Assembly (NCBI GenBank): GCA_000171835.1
Contig: ABHC01000016.1
Span: 62,001 to 126,000, forward strand
DNA: 64,000 nucleotides
Reading direction: 5' to 3'
DNA from: an alpha proteobacterium BAL199
GTDB lineage: Bacteria; Pseudomonadota; Alphaproteobacteria; Thalassobaculales; Thalassobaculaceae
The notes below the pieces were generated by a model. That model did no database searches, had not been told where the DNA came from, and was given only the letters and a program-made list of their open reading frames with translations. Of the stretch, positions 9,356 to 18,882 are shown piece by piece. Made by a program: the position numbers and the translations under genes. How positions within the stretch are numbered: position 1 is the first letter of the stretch; each line of letters starts with the position of its first letter.

Positions 9356-10444
9356 CTACGCTGCTGCCATCTGGAAGCCGGGAGTGGAGCGCGACAGCTC
9401 GGCCTCCTCGGCGTCCATATCGGCCTCGATACTGTCGAACAGCGGCGTGGTCATGTAGCGTTCTCCGGTGTCCGGCAACATGCAGAGGATCACGGCACCG
9501 GGTTCCGCGCGCTCGGCGACCTGGCGAGCGACAGCAAACGTCGCACCGCCGGAGATGCCGGCGAAGATCCCCTCCCGGCGCGCCAACTCCTTGGTCCACT
9601 TGATTGCCTCCGGTCCGGCAATCGGCAGGAGTTCGTCATACAAGCGGTGATCGAGCGCCTCCTGCAGCACGTGCGGTATGAAGTCCGGCGTCCAACCCTG
9701 GATCGGATGCGGTTCGAAGGCCGGGTGGCTGACCGCCGGGGCGTTGCCGATCGTCCGTTCCTGGGTTCGACCGCTGGCGATCAGTTGGGCATTCGCGGGC
9801 TCCGTCAGCACGATGCGGGTCTCCGGGCGCTCACGGCGCAGCACTCTCGCCACACCGGTCACCGTTCCGCCGGTCCCGTAACCGGTGACGAAGTAATCAA
9901 GCCGCGAGCCGGCGAAATCGGTGATGATTTCACGCCCGGTCGTGCTCTCGTGGATCGCAGCATTGGCCGCGGTCTCGAACTGCGCGGCGAGGAACCATCC
10001 ATTGGCCTCGGCCAGTTCGACCGCCTTGCGGTACATGCCGAAGCCCTTCTGTGCGCGCGGCGTCAGCACCACCTTGGCGCCCAGCATCCGCATCAGCTTG
10101 CGGCGCTCGATCGAGAAGCTGTCGGCCATCGTGACGACCAGCGGGTAGCCCTTCTGGGCACAGACCATGGCAAGGCCGATACCGGTGTTCCCGCTGGTTG
10201 CCTCAACGACGGTCTGACCAGGCTTCAGCGCGCCGCTGCGCTCGGCATCCTCGATGATGTTGAGCGCCAACCGGTCCTTGACGGAACCGGCCGGATTGAA
10301 GAACTCGGCTTTCACATAAATCGTTGCGTGGTCGATGCCGAGGCTATTGATCCGGATCACCGGGGTATCACCCACGGTGTCGAGGATGCTGTCGAAGAGC
10401 CGGCCGCGCCCGCTCGTGGTACGAATTCCTGCTGCTGTCGTCAT
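9356..10444 (-). CDS. cysK: cysteine synthase A-type PLP enzyme
   Basis: 362-residue fold-type II PLP enzyme that makes cysteine from O-acetylserine and sulfide. Lys56 in NPAGSVKDR is the cofactor lysine. VEATSGNTGIGLA is the substrate loop, TGYGTGGTVTG binds the PLP phosphate, and a C-terminal ISGGATF is present. It is somewhat longer than E. coli CysK (323 residues), with short extensions at both ends, including an acidic tail. It lies upstream of the decarboxylase on the same strand and only 45 bp from a divergent BTAD-type regulator, which may control it. A CysM or cystathionine beta-synthase-like role cannot be excluded. Confidence 0.88.
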   Translation of the reverse strand: MTTAAGIRTTSGRGRLFDSILDTVGDTPVIRINSLGIDHATIYVKAEFFNPAGSVKDRLALNIIEDAERSGALKPGQTVVEATSGNTGIGLAMVCAQKGYPLVVTMADSFSIERRKLMRMLGAKVVLTPRAQKGFGMYRKAVELAEANGWFLAAQFETAANAAIHESTTGREIITDFAGSRLDYFVTGYGTGGTVTGVARVLRRERPETRIVLTEPANAQLIASGRTQERTIGNAPAVSHPAFEPHPIQGWTPDFIPHVLQEALDHRLYDELLPIAGPEAIKWTKELARREGIFAGISGGATFAVARQVAERAEPGAVILCMLPDTGERYMTTPLFDSIEADMDAEEAELSRSTPGFQMAAA

Positions 10445-10489
10445 GATTGATCTCTCTGGTTGCCGTTTGGCTGTTGCGGCTATTAAGAG

Positions 10490-12565
10490 ATGAACAGGGA
10501 AATCACCGTGGGAGAGGGCGTGGAATCGCCCGTGGAAATCACCCTTTCGGGTCCGAAAATCCCATCTCCGCGCATCCAGATGCGCCTGCTCGGCCCCTTG
10601 ACCGTGATCCGGGACGGCGTCGAGCTGGCCCTTCCGCCGTCACGCAAGGTCCGTGCGCTGCTCGGTTATCTCGCAATGGCGCCGCGGGCGGTCGGAAGAA
10701 GCCGGCTCTGCGAACTGCTCTGGGACGTACCCAACGATCCCCGGGGCGAACTGCGATGGTGTCTCAGCAAGCTCCGCGGCATCCTCGACGACCCGGCTCG
10801 TACCCGTGTCACCACCGGCGGCGACGCGGTCTCGCTCGACCTTAGCGACTGTTTGCTCGACACCGCCGCGCTCAACAACGCGGTTGGTAGTCAACCAGTT
10901 GGTTCTGGTGAACTGGTTGCGCAGGATCTGCGCGAAGTCCTGAAGCTGTTCCGAGGAACTTTTCTGGAAGGGCTGGAGGTCGAGCGAAACCCCCAGTTCG
11001 ATGCTTGGCTCGTCGTCCAACGGCGACGTTTCCGGGACTGCCAGATCGACTTGCTTGATCGCCTTCTGTCCTGCCTTCCGGCGGAGTCGGACGAGGCGCT
11101 GTCGCTGCTCGATTCCTGGTTGGAGGTTGCACCATTCGACGTTCGTGCCCATCGCAACCTGCTCAGCACGTTGGTTGAACGCGGACAGACGATCGCCGGT
11201 GAAGAGCATTTGGCTGCGGCGGCTGGCCTGTTCGACGCGGAGGATCTGGATTTCGAACCGGTTCGGACCGCCTGGGCGCAGATCAGAGCCCGAAGGGTCA
11301 GTCCATCGCCGGCGAGACCGTTGCCCGCGACCAGCGATCCCGCCCTGCCGACGCCCGATACCGCTACCGGGACGGCCGGAACACCTGGACGGCGCGCCTC
11401 GATCGCCGTCATGCCGTTTCTGGAGCAGCCGGTCGCCCGAGGCGGCCTGGCCGATGGCCTGACCCACGACATCATCGCCCGGCTGGCCAAGCTGCGCAGT
11501 CTGTTCGTCATCGCTCGGGGCTCGGTGTTCACTCTCGCGGAACAGGGAACCCTGCCAGAGGAGGCGGCGCGTCGGTTGAATGTCGATTATGTGGCCAGCG
11601 GCCGTGTCCGGCTCGATCAGAGACAGGTCGTCGTCGACGTCGAGTTGGTCGAAGCGCGGAGCGGCCGGATCGTCTGGGCTGACACCTTCGATCAACCGCT
11701 TGAAGACGCGCTGATCCTGCTCGACGAGATCGGCAATCGCATCGTCGCCTCGATCGCCAACGAGGTCGAGACCGCCGAGCGGAACCGCGCGTTGCTCAAG
11801 GCTCCGAACTCGCTCGACGCCTGGGAAGCCTACCACCGCGGCCTGTGGCATATGTATCGGTTCACCAAGGACGAGAACGCCCAGGCCCGGCACTTCTTCC
11901 AGATGGCAGTACGCCTGGATCCCACCTTCTCCCGAGCCCATGCCGGGCTGTCGTTCACCCACTGGCAGAGCGCGTTCCAGCAGTGGGATGACCGCGATCA
12001 GCAGAGCGACCAGGCGTTCGCCGCCGCCGGCCAGGGGCTGCTGGCCGACGAGCATGACCCGGCCGCCCATTGGGCCATGGGCCGGGCGCTGTGGCTGCGG
12101 GGCCGCCAGGACGGCTCGCTGGTCGAGCTGGAGCGGGCGGTCGAGTTGAGCCCGAACTTCGCGCTTGGCCACTACGCGCTGTCCTTCGTGCAGTCACAGT
12201 CGGGCGATCCGCTCGCCGCGATCCGGGCGTCGGACCACTCGCGCCATCTCAGTCCGTTCGACCCGCTGCTGTTCGGCATGCTCGGCACCCGAGCGATGGC
12301 GCATGTCCGCCTCGGCCAGTACGAGGAGGCGGTGGAGTGGGCCCTGAAGGCCGCCGCCCGGCCGAACGCCCATCCCAGCATCCAGGCAATCGCGGCGCAT
12401 TGCCTGGCGCTCGCCGGCCGAGTGGAGGAGGGGCGAAACTTCGCTGCCTCGATCCGTCGAGCGGTTCCAGGCTACGGCATCGAGAACTTCTTGCGGACGT
12501 TCCAGTTCACGCCGGATGCGGTCGCCCAGTTTCGGCAGGGAGCCAAGTTGATCGGCCTGGGGTGA
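10490..12565 (+). CDS. BTAD-domain transcriptional regulator with TolB-like segment and TPRs
   Basis: 691 residues. Residues about 30-105 form an OmpR-like winged helix (MRLLGPLTVIRDGVELALPP...LLGYLAM...LCELLWD), followed by a BTAD helical domain to about 250, as in SARP-type regulators. After a proline/threonine linker, IAVMPFLEQP starts a TolB-like N-domain segment (about 305-430), as in CadC- and adenylate-cyclase-associated proteins. Tetratricopeptide-like helices fill 435-690. No membrane span is evident, so it should be cytoplasmic. It is divergent from cysK with only 45 bp between, hence a likely local regulator. The exact start is uncertain: a GTG at about 10520 has a better ribosome site. 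Confidence 0.78.
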   Translation: MNREITVGEGVESPVEITLSGPKIPSPRIQMRLLGPLTVIRDGVELALPPSRKVRALLGYLAMAPRAVGRSRLCELLWDVPNDPRGELRWCLSKLRGILDDPARTRVTTGGDAVSLDLSDCLLDTAALNNAVGSQPVGSGELVAQDLREVLKLFRGTFLEGLEVERNPQFDAWLVVQRRRFRDCQIDLLDRLLSCLPAESDEALSLLDSWLEVAPFDVRAHRNLLSTLVERGQTIAGEEHLAAAAGLFDAEDLDFEPVRTAWAQIRARRVSPSPARPLPATSDPALPTPDTATGTAGTPGRRASIAVMPFLEQPVARGGLADGLTHDIIARLAKLRSLFVIARGSVFTLAEQGTLPEEAARRLNVDYVASGRVRLDQRQVVVDVELVEARSGRIVWADTFDQPLEDALILLDEIGNRIVASIANEVETAERNRALLKAPNSLDAWEAYHRGLWHMYRFTKDENAQARHFFQMAVRLDPTFSRAHAGLSFTHWQSAFQQWDDRDQQSDQAFAAAGQGLLADEHDPAAHWAMGRALWLRGRQDGSLVELERAVELSPNFALGHYALSFVQSQSGDPLAAIRASDHSRHLSPFDPLLFGMLGTRAMAHVRLGQYEEAVEWALKAAARPNAHPSIQAIAAHCLALAGRVEEGRNFAASIRRAVPGYGIENFLRTFQFTPDAVAQFRQGAKLIGLG

Positions 12566-12566
12566 C

Positions 12567-13640
<1,074 letters not shown>

Positions 13641-13741
13641 CGGTCTCGCTGTCCTCTGCTGGTGCGACTGGCGTCATCGATCGGATCGGTGGATATTGCG
13701 TCGAACGAGTGTTGAACGCACCCCCGACGTTGGAGGCCTGC

Positions 13742-14371
13742 ATGCATACGCTGTACTGGAAGCCGCAGTCCGGATCCCTGGCACCCATGACGTTGCTTGA
13801 GGAAACCGGCCTGCCCTACGAAGCGGTAAAGGTGAACGCCGATGCTGGCGAGCACAAGTCCGAAGCGTATAAGCGCGACGTCCATCCGCTCGGGCTGATC
13901 CCGGCGCTGCGCCTGCCCGACGGCACGGTAATGATCGAATCGGCGGCCATGGTCATCTATCTCGCCGACCTGGCGCCGCAGAAGGGTCTGGCGCCGGCGC
14001 TGACCGATCCGAAACGAGCGCCGTATCTGCAGTGGCTGGTCTATGGGGCGGCAACGCTGTACCCGGCCTATATCCGGCTCTACCACCCCGACTACCACCG
14101 GGTCCGCGAGGGCGACGACGAAGCGGTCAAGGCACTGGCGCGCACCGCCATCGACACCGCATGGGCAGCGGTCGAGCGAGGGCTTGCCGACGGTCGGCCG
14201 TTCCTGCTCGGCGACAGCGCCAGTGCGGCCGATCTCTATATCGGCATGATGGCGCTGTGGCACCCGGACCCCGCGGCGTTCAAGGAAGCCTGTCCAAAGG
14301 TCGCCACTCTGCGCAAGGCGGTGTGGGCGCGCCCGGCGGCCAGCAAGGCGCTCGCCGCTCACGCAAAGTAG
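13742..14371 (+). CDS. glutathione S-transferase family protein
   Basis: 209 residues with a thioredoxin-fold N-terminus (MHTLYWKPQSGSLAPMTLLEE), the cis-proline in GLIPALRLPDG and the Glu-Ser glutathione-binding pair in MIESAAMVIYLAD. The helical C-domain contains the usual N-capping box (ASAADLYIGMM). Such proteins conjugate or reduce small electrophiles with glutathione. The start at 13742 has GGAGG five bases upstream and is preferred to an in-frame ATG 33 bases earlier. It is divergent from ltaE. The substrate is unknown. Confidence 0.86.
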   Translation: MHTLYWKPQSGSLAPMTLLEETGLPYEAVKVNADAGEHKSEAYKRDVHPLGLIPALRLPDGTVMIESAAMVIYLADLAPQKGLAPALTDPKRAPYLQWLVYGAATLYPAYIRLYHPDYHRVREGDDEAVKALARTAIDTAWAAVERGLADGRPFLLGDSASAADLYIGMMALWHPDPAAFKEACPKVATLRKAVWARPAASKALAAHAK

Positions 14372-14543
14372 TTACCCAAATCTGTCATATTTTCAGCACG
14401 ATTTCTCTTGATAACCTCATTATTCGAGATTAAACGAGAATTGTGCAGCGCAATATAAATGAAGCTGCAGCGACTAATCTGAACCCGGACCATCTCAGAG
14501 TCAGGGTCGGGGAGGAAGACATCCACAACCGCGGAGGTCTTCA

Positions 14544-14765
14544 ATGCCACTCGTCACCCAGAGCGATATCGAACAGCTCTACGCCCAGTCATACGATCAG
14601 CCGATCGAGCTATCGTCGACGCTGGTCGAGTATCACATGCGTCGCGGTCGCCGGCTGCGCGCGCAGGAATCTGCCCTCCTGATGAAGCAGGCAGGATCGG
14701 CCCTTTGGCGCCTGCTCGCGTTCTGGCGTCAGCCGTCCGGACGGCTCAATCCGTCCAACGTGTGA
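14544..14765 (+). CDS. small uncharacterised basic protein
   Basis: 73 codons beginning MPLVTQSDIEQLYAQSY, with an arginine-rich middle (MRRGRRLRAQE) and a C-terminal amphipathic helix ending SGRLNPSNV. A well-placed GGAGG lies six bases before the ATG, which is the main support for its being real. It resembles, in length and composition, the short basic proteins common in alphaproteobacteria (RSP_7527-like), but I cannot assign it to a family. The 170 bases upstream are strikingly AT-rich for this genome and contain a TATAAA at 14454-14459, a possible promoter element. Confidence 0.55.
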   Translation: MPLVTQSDIEQLYAQSYDQPIELSSTLVEYHMRRGRRLRAQESALLMKQAGSALWRLLAFWRQPSGRLNPSNV

Positions 14766-14909
14766 TCGCGATCGATCGGACCCGGCCGGTCGGCCGGGTC
14801 CGGCGCTCGCGTCGATAATGTTGCCTCCGGCGGCGTCGCTGATAGGATCCGCCCTCCGAGTCGGCCGGGTCATCTCGTACCCGCCGGGAAGCATCAGCGG
14901 TATGTACCC

Positions 14910-16811
14910 GTGTCCGCCGACATCCAACGACCGGCCCCGAATGCCCCAGCGCTGTCGCCGCAACAAAGCGTGCGGCTGGCCGCGATATCGACGCCGGCAG
15001 CCGCGCAATCCTGGAACTGGCTCGGAAACTGGGCCGCCAACCAGGAACAGTTCGATGTCGCCGCGTCGGCATTCCGTCGCGCCCAACTGATCGAGCCATC
15101 GGAATCCCTGGCGCTTCGCAAAGCCATCGCGATGCTCACGCGACAGCCGGATCACGCGACGATCGTCAATGTACTTCGCCGGGAGGACCAGGACCGCACC
15201 TTGCCGGCCAATCTCATGCGCGCCCTATCGAGCAGCGAGGCCAAACTTGGCCGATTTGACGATGCGCTGGCGACCCTAACGGCGGCAACGGCCCGGTATC
15301 CCGACGACGTGCGTTTGCACAGTGCCTTTGCCGATCGGCTGATCTCCATGAACCGTCCGGCCGAAGCGGAAGCCGCGCTGAAAAAAGCGGTGGAACTGCC
15401 CGGAAGTGACGACGCGACAGCCCTCGAGCTGGCAGCACTCGTCGCCGAATCCCGGCCCGAGGAAGCCATCGATCTTCTGTACAACACCGCCAGCCGGTAT
15501 CCGGCAAACGTCACGGTTCGCCGGCGCCTGGCGAGTGCCCTGCAGATCCGGGATCAATTCGATGAAGCGGAGCGCGTGTTGCGCGTGGCCGTCGATCTGC
15601 CCGAGTCGGAACCGGACGCGGCACTGCAACTCGTCGACGTCCTGGATACCGTCGGCCGCACCGACGACGCCGTCGACACCTTGATCAAGGCACGCGCCAA
15701 ACATCCCAATCACATCGGCATGCGCCACCGCCTGGCAGAGACGCTGGTGGCATCCGGCCACCTCGACGAGGCCGAACTCGAGCTTCGGTCGGCACTCGCT
15801 CTGCCGGCCGCCAACGCCCTCACCCATCTGGCGCTGGCCAAGGTCCTTTCGGACGGTAGCAAGCCGGCCGAGGCGTTGGGCATCCTGGATCTGGCTCACG
15901 GCCGATTCCCGCAGGATCCCAACGTCCGGCGCTTGCGCGCCACCACGTTGATTGCGCTTGATCGGCTGGACGACGCCGACGCCGAGCTACAGTCCGCCAG
16001 TGACCATTTCCGTCACAACTACCGGCTGGCCATGACCTTCCAGACGGGCCGTCTCAATCTCGATGTCCTGAAACGATGCCGCGCCCTCGGCAGAGCCGAT
16101 GCGGCCTTCGCAACACACACCGAACAGGCGGTGTTCTCGGCCATGTGCAGCAGCAAGGGGTTCTACCACAACTACCAACTGCATGATGGCGCCATGCTGC
16201 TCGACCGCTACGGCAAGATGACGAACTCTCCGCGCGCCGACCGGCCCTTCAATTTTGTGGAATGGGACATCATCAAACGCCACGTGATCGACTCCGGCGT
16301 CGGACACATTGCCGATGTCGGCTCGGCCGATGGCTATTTCTCAGTGCAGTGCGCGCTGCTGGGCTGTCAGGTCGACGCCTATGAGCCGTCCGAGATGTTC
16401 CACGCCCGGACCCAGCTGTTCGCGGCATACCATGGCGTCGCCGACCGGGTCACCGCCTTGAACTCCACCTTTGCTCCGCACACCTGGCGCCGGGAGCGTT
16501 ACGATCTGATCCTGGCGCTCGGGGTCATCTATCATTTCAACAGTTTGACCCGGGGCCTACGCGACCTGACCCGGGCCAGCAACCGGCTGATTATCGAGAC
16601 CACCGGCGGCGACGTGCCCGGGTTCAACGACCACGCGGCCACAAAATTTCGCGACCACCAGCAGCTTTCACTGACCTGGTTGATATCGTTCTTGGAGCGG
16701 CAGGGATTCGACGTCCACTACGTCGACGAATGGCGCGACTACATCCGCGAGACAAAGGTAACTCCGGAGCGTCACATGCTGGTCTGCCAACGGCGACCGC
16801 CAGCAGCTTAG
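14910..16811 (+). CDS. TPR protein fused to a SAM-dependent methyltransferase
   Basis: 633 residues with a GTG start. Residues about 30-390 are a run of tetratricopeptide-like helix pairs (repeated Ala/Leu patterns such as GHLDEAELELRSALALP). The C-terminal 240 residues are a class I methyltransferase: motif I is HIADVGSADGYFSVQCALLG, followed by the acidic YEPSEM and motif IV DLILALGVIYHFNSLTRGL, the latter resembling CmoB/DUF1698-type enzymes. A TPR-methyltransferase fusion suggests a large or polymeric substrate such as a surface glycan. No ribosome site is obvious. A second TPR-like/methyltransferase protein of the FkbM type lies at 50137-52095 but is not its homologue. Confidence 0.8.
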   Translation: MSADIQRPAPNAPALSPQQSVRLAAISTPAAAQSWNWLGNWAANQEQFDVAASAFRRAQLIEPSESLALRKAIAMLTRQPDHATIVNVLRREDQDRTLPANLMRALSSSEAKLGRFDDALATLTAATARYPDDVRLHSAFADRLISMNRPAEAEAALKKAVELPGSDDATALELAALVAESRPEEAIDLLYNTASRYPANVTVRRRLASALQIRDQFDEAERVLRVAVDLPESEPDAALQLVDVLDTVGRTDDAVDTLIKARAKHPNHIGMRHRLAETLVASGHLDEAELELRSALALPAANALTHLALAKVLSDGSKPAEALGILDLAHGRFPQDPNVRRLRATTLIALDRLDDADAELQSASDHFRHNYRLAMTFQTGRLNLDVLKRCRALGRADAAFATHTEQAVFSAMCSSKGFYHNYQLHDGAMLLDRYGKMTNSPRADRPFNFVEWDIIKRHVIDSGVGHIADVGSADGYFSVQCALLGCQVDAYEPSEMFHARTQLFAAYHGVADRVTALNSTFAPHTWRRERYDLILALGVIYHFNSLTRGLRDLTRASNRLIIETTGGDVPGFNDHAATKFRDHQQLSLTWLISFLERQGFDVHYVDEWRDYIRETKVTPERHMLVCQRRPPAA

Positions 16812-16817
16812 AGACGG

Positions 16818-17171
16818 CTACGCCTTCGCGGCGGCGGCCACGCTGAAGCTTTCGCCGCAACCACAGCGCCCAGTCTCGTTCGGGTTGTTGAAGACGAAGC
16901 CGGAGAACAACTTGTCCTCCTTGTAGTCCATCTCCGAGCCGAGGATGAACATCACGGCCGTCGGGTCGATCAGGATGCTGACACCCTTGTCCTCGACCAG
17001 ATCCTCAAACTTCTTCCGATCCTTGGCGTACTCGATCACATAGCTGAGGCCGGAGCAGCCGGTGTTCTTCACGCCGACGCGCAATCCGATCACGCCATCC
17101 TCCGGCGACTTCGCCATCAGGTCCCGCACGCGCGCGGCAGCGGCGTCGGTCAGGGTGATCGGTGCTTTCAT
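16818..17171 (-). CDS. sufA: SufA/IscA-type iron-sulfur cluster carrier
   Basis: 117-residue A-type carrier that accepts clusters from the SufBCD scaffold and passes them to client enzymes. The three ligand cysteines are in the family pattern: one in TGCSGLSY and two in the C-terminal GRCGCGESF. Its length is typical. It is the last gene of the suf operon, 57 bp after sufT. The start is uncertain: an in-frame ATG at 17192 would add seven residues, and neither has a clear ribosome site. Confidence 0.93.
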   Translation of the reverse strand: MKAPITLTDAAAARVRDLMAKSPEDGVIGLRVGVKNTGCSGLSYVIEYAKDRKKFEDLVEDKGVSILIDPTAVMFILGSEMDYKEDKLFSGFVFNNPNETGRCGCGESFSVAAAAKA

Positions 17172-17228
17172 CGGCTGAAACATACAGGCCATCCGTCGGT
17201 GATCGCTCCCACACAGGTGGGGAGCATT

Positions 17229-17633
17229 CTAGAACATGTCCAGGGCTAGTCGAGCGTCTTCACTCATCCGCTCCACCGTCCATTGCGGCTCCCAGACCAA
17301 TTGGACCTCGACCTCGCCGACACCGGGGACGCCCGCAACCGCTTCCGCGACCATCATCGGCATCTCACCGGCGACCGGGCAGGCCGGCGCCGTCAGGGTC
17401 ATCTCGATCTTCACGCTGCCGTCGTCGAACCGCTCGACATCGTAGATCAGACCCAGATCGTAGATGTTCACCGGGATCTCGGGATCGTGGACCGTCCGCA
17501 GCGCCTCGATAACCTCGGCCTCACCGGCGACCGCCGCACCTTCCGGCAACCGCTCTCCGGCACGGGCGAGGCCATCGGAATCGGCATTGCCGCCGACCGG
17601 CATGAAATCGCGAAGACCAGGATTCTGGTTCAT
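17229..17633 (-). CDS. sufT: SufT-type (DUF59/MIP18 family) iron-sulfur assembly protein
   Basis: 134 residues. The MIP18/DUF59 domain occupies the C-terminal 100, with the characteristic TVHDPEIPVNIYDLGLIYDV and TLTAPACPVAGEMP containing the conserved cysteine. SufT proteins assist maturation of Fe-S clusters under demand. The start at 17633 (MNQNPG) is chosen because it lies 10 bp after sufS ends with a GAGCAGGG-like site; a longer frame would run back into sufS. Its position between sufS and sufA is standard for alphaproteobacterial suf operons. Confidence 0.9.
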   Translation of the reverse strand: MNQNPGLRDFMPVGGNADSDGLARAGERLPEGAAVAGEAEVIEALRTVHDPEIPVNIYDLGLIYDVERFDDGSVKIEMTLTAPACPVAGEMPMMVAEAVAGVPGVGEVEVQLVWEPQWTVERMSEDARLALDMF

Positions 17634-17643
17634 GCCGCCCTGC

Positions 17644-18882
17644 TCATCCAAAAATTGCCCGGACCTTGTCCAGGCTGTCGGCCAAAGCGTCAATCTCGGC
17701 GCGGGTGTTGTACAATCCGACGCTGGCTCTCGCGGTCGACGACAGGTCCAGATGGTCCATCAACGGCTGGGCGCAGTGGTGTCCGGCGCGCACCGCCACG
17801 CCTTGGCGATCGACGATGGTGGCGATGTCGTGCGGATGCGCGCAGTCCATGACGAACGAGACCACCGACACCTTGCCCGCAGCCGTTCCGACCAGTCGCA
17901 GCCCATCGACCGCCGATAGGCGCTGGGTGGCGTAGGTGATCAGATCGCGCTCATGGGCGCCGATCCGCTCGACCCCGATCGCCTTGACGTAATCGATCGC
18001 AGCACCAAGACCGATCGCCTGGGCGATTGCCGGCGTTCCAGCCTCGAACTTGTGCGGCAGGTCGGCCCACTCGCTCTTCTCCAAGGTGACCGAACTGATC
18101 ATCTCGCCACCGCCCTGGTAGGGCGGCATCTTCTCCAACAGGGCTTCCTTGCCGTACAGCGCGCCGATCCCGGACGGTCCGTACAGCTTGTGGCCTGAGA
18201 ATACGTAGAAATCGCAGTCCAGATCCTGGACATCGACGGTCATGTGCTGGACTGCCTGGCAACCGTCGATCAGCGCCACCGCGCCGGCCTCGTGTGCCAG
18301 ACGGATGACTTCCTTCACCGGCACCACTGTGCCCAGCACGTTGGACACATGGGTTATGGCCACCAGCCGGGTGCGGTCGGTCAGCAGCGCCTTGAACGCG
18401 GCCAGTTCGAAGGTACCGTCCGGCCCGATCGGCACGCCCTTCAGCACCAGCCCCTTCTCGTCACGCAGCAACTGCCAGGGGACGATGTTGGAGTGGTGCT
18501 CCATGTAGGTGACGATGATCTCGTCGCCTTCACGCAGGTTCTGCCGACCCCAGGTCGCCGCCACCAGGTTGATCGCCTCGCTGGCGCCCCGGGTGTAGAT
18601 GACTTCGGCGGTCGAGCGGGCGTTGATGTAGGACCGGATGGTCTCACGCGCCGCCTCGTAGTCGGCGGTCGCCTTCTCGCTCAGGTAATGCAGGCCGCGG
18701 TGCACGTTAGCATAACCGGTCTCGTAGACCTCGCTGACTCGATCGATCACCTGCCGCGGCTTCTGGGCCGACGCGGCGTTGTCGAGATAGACCAGCGGAT
18801 GGCCGTGCACCTGGGTCGACAGGATCGGAAAGTCGGCGCGGTAGCTTTCGACGTCGTAGGCTCCGTTGGCGCCCATGCTCAT
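17644..18882 (-). CDS. sufS: SufS cysteine desulfurase
   Basis: 412-residue PLP enzyme of the class V aminotransferase fold that takes sulfur from cysteine as a persulfide for cluster assembly. The cofactor lysine is Lys232 in FSGHKLYGPSG. The catalytic persulfide Cys370 lies in RAGHHCAQP, the short-loop form typical of group II SufS rather than IscS. The start codon overlaps the sufD stop by 4 bp (ATGA), showing translational coupling. No separate sufE is in the operon, so another sulfur acceptor may be encoded elsewhere. Confidence 0.95.
   Translation of the reverse strand: MSMGANGAYDVESYRADFPILSTQVHGHPLVYLDNAASAQKPRQVIDRVSEVYETGYANVHRGLHYLSEKATADYEAARETIRSYINARSTAEVIYTRGASEAINLVAATWGRQNLREGDEIIVTYMEHHSNIVPWQLLRDEKGLVLKGVPIGPDGTFELAAFKALLTDRTRLVAITHVSNVLGTVVPVKEVIRLAHEAGAVALIDGCQAVQHMTVDVQDLDCDFYVFSGHKLYGPSGIGALYGKEALLEKMPPYQGGGEMISSVTLEKSEWADLPHKFEAGTPAIAQAIGLGAAIDYVKAIGVERIGAHERDLITYATQRLSAVDGLRLVGTAAGKVSVVSFVMDCAHPHDIATIVDRQGVAVRAGHHCAQPLMDHLDLSSTARASVGLYNTRAEIDALADSLDKVRAIFG

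Noticed and set aside
14443-14682. Alternative small gene overlapping the 73-codon gene in another frame
   Set aside because: No ribosome site and a biased composition, whereas the 14544 start has an ideal GGAGG.
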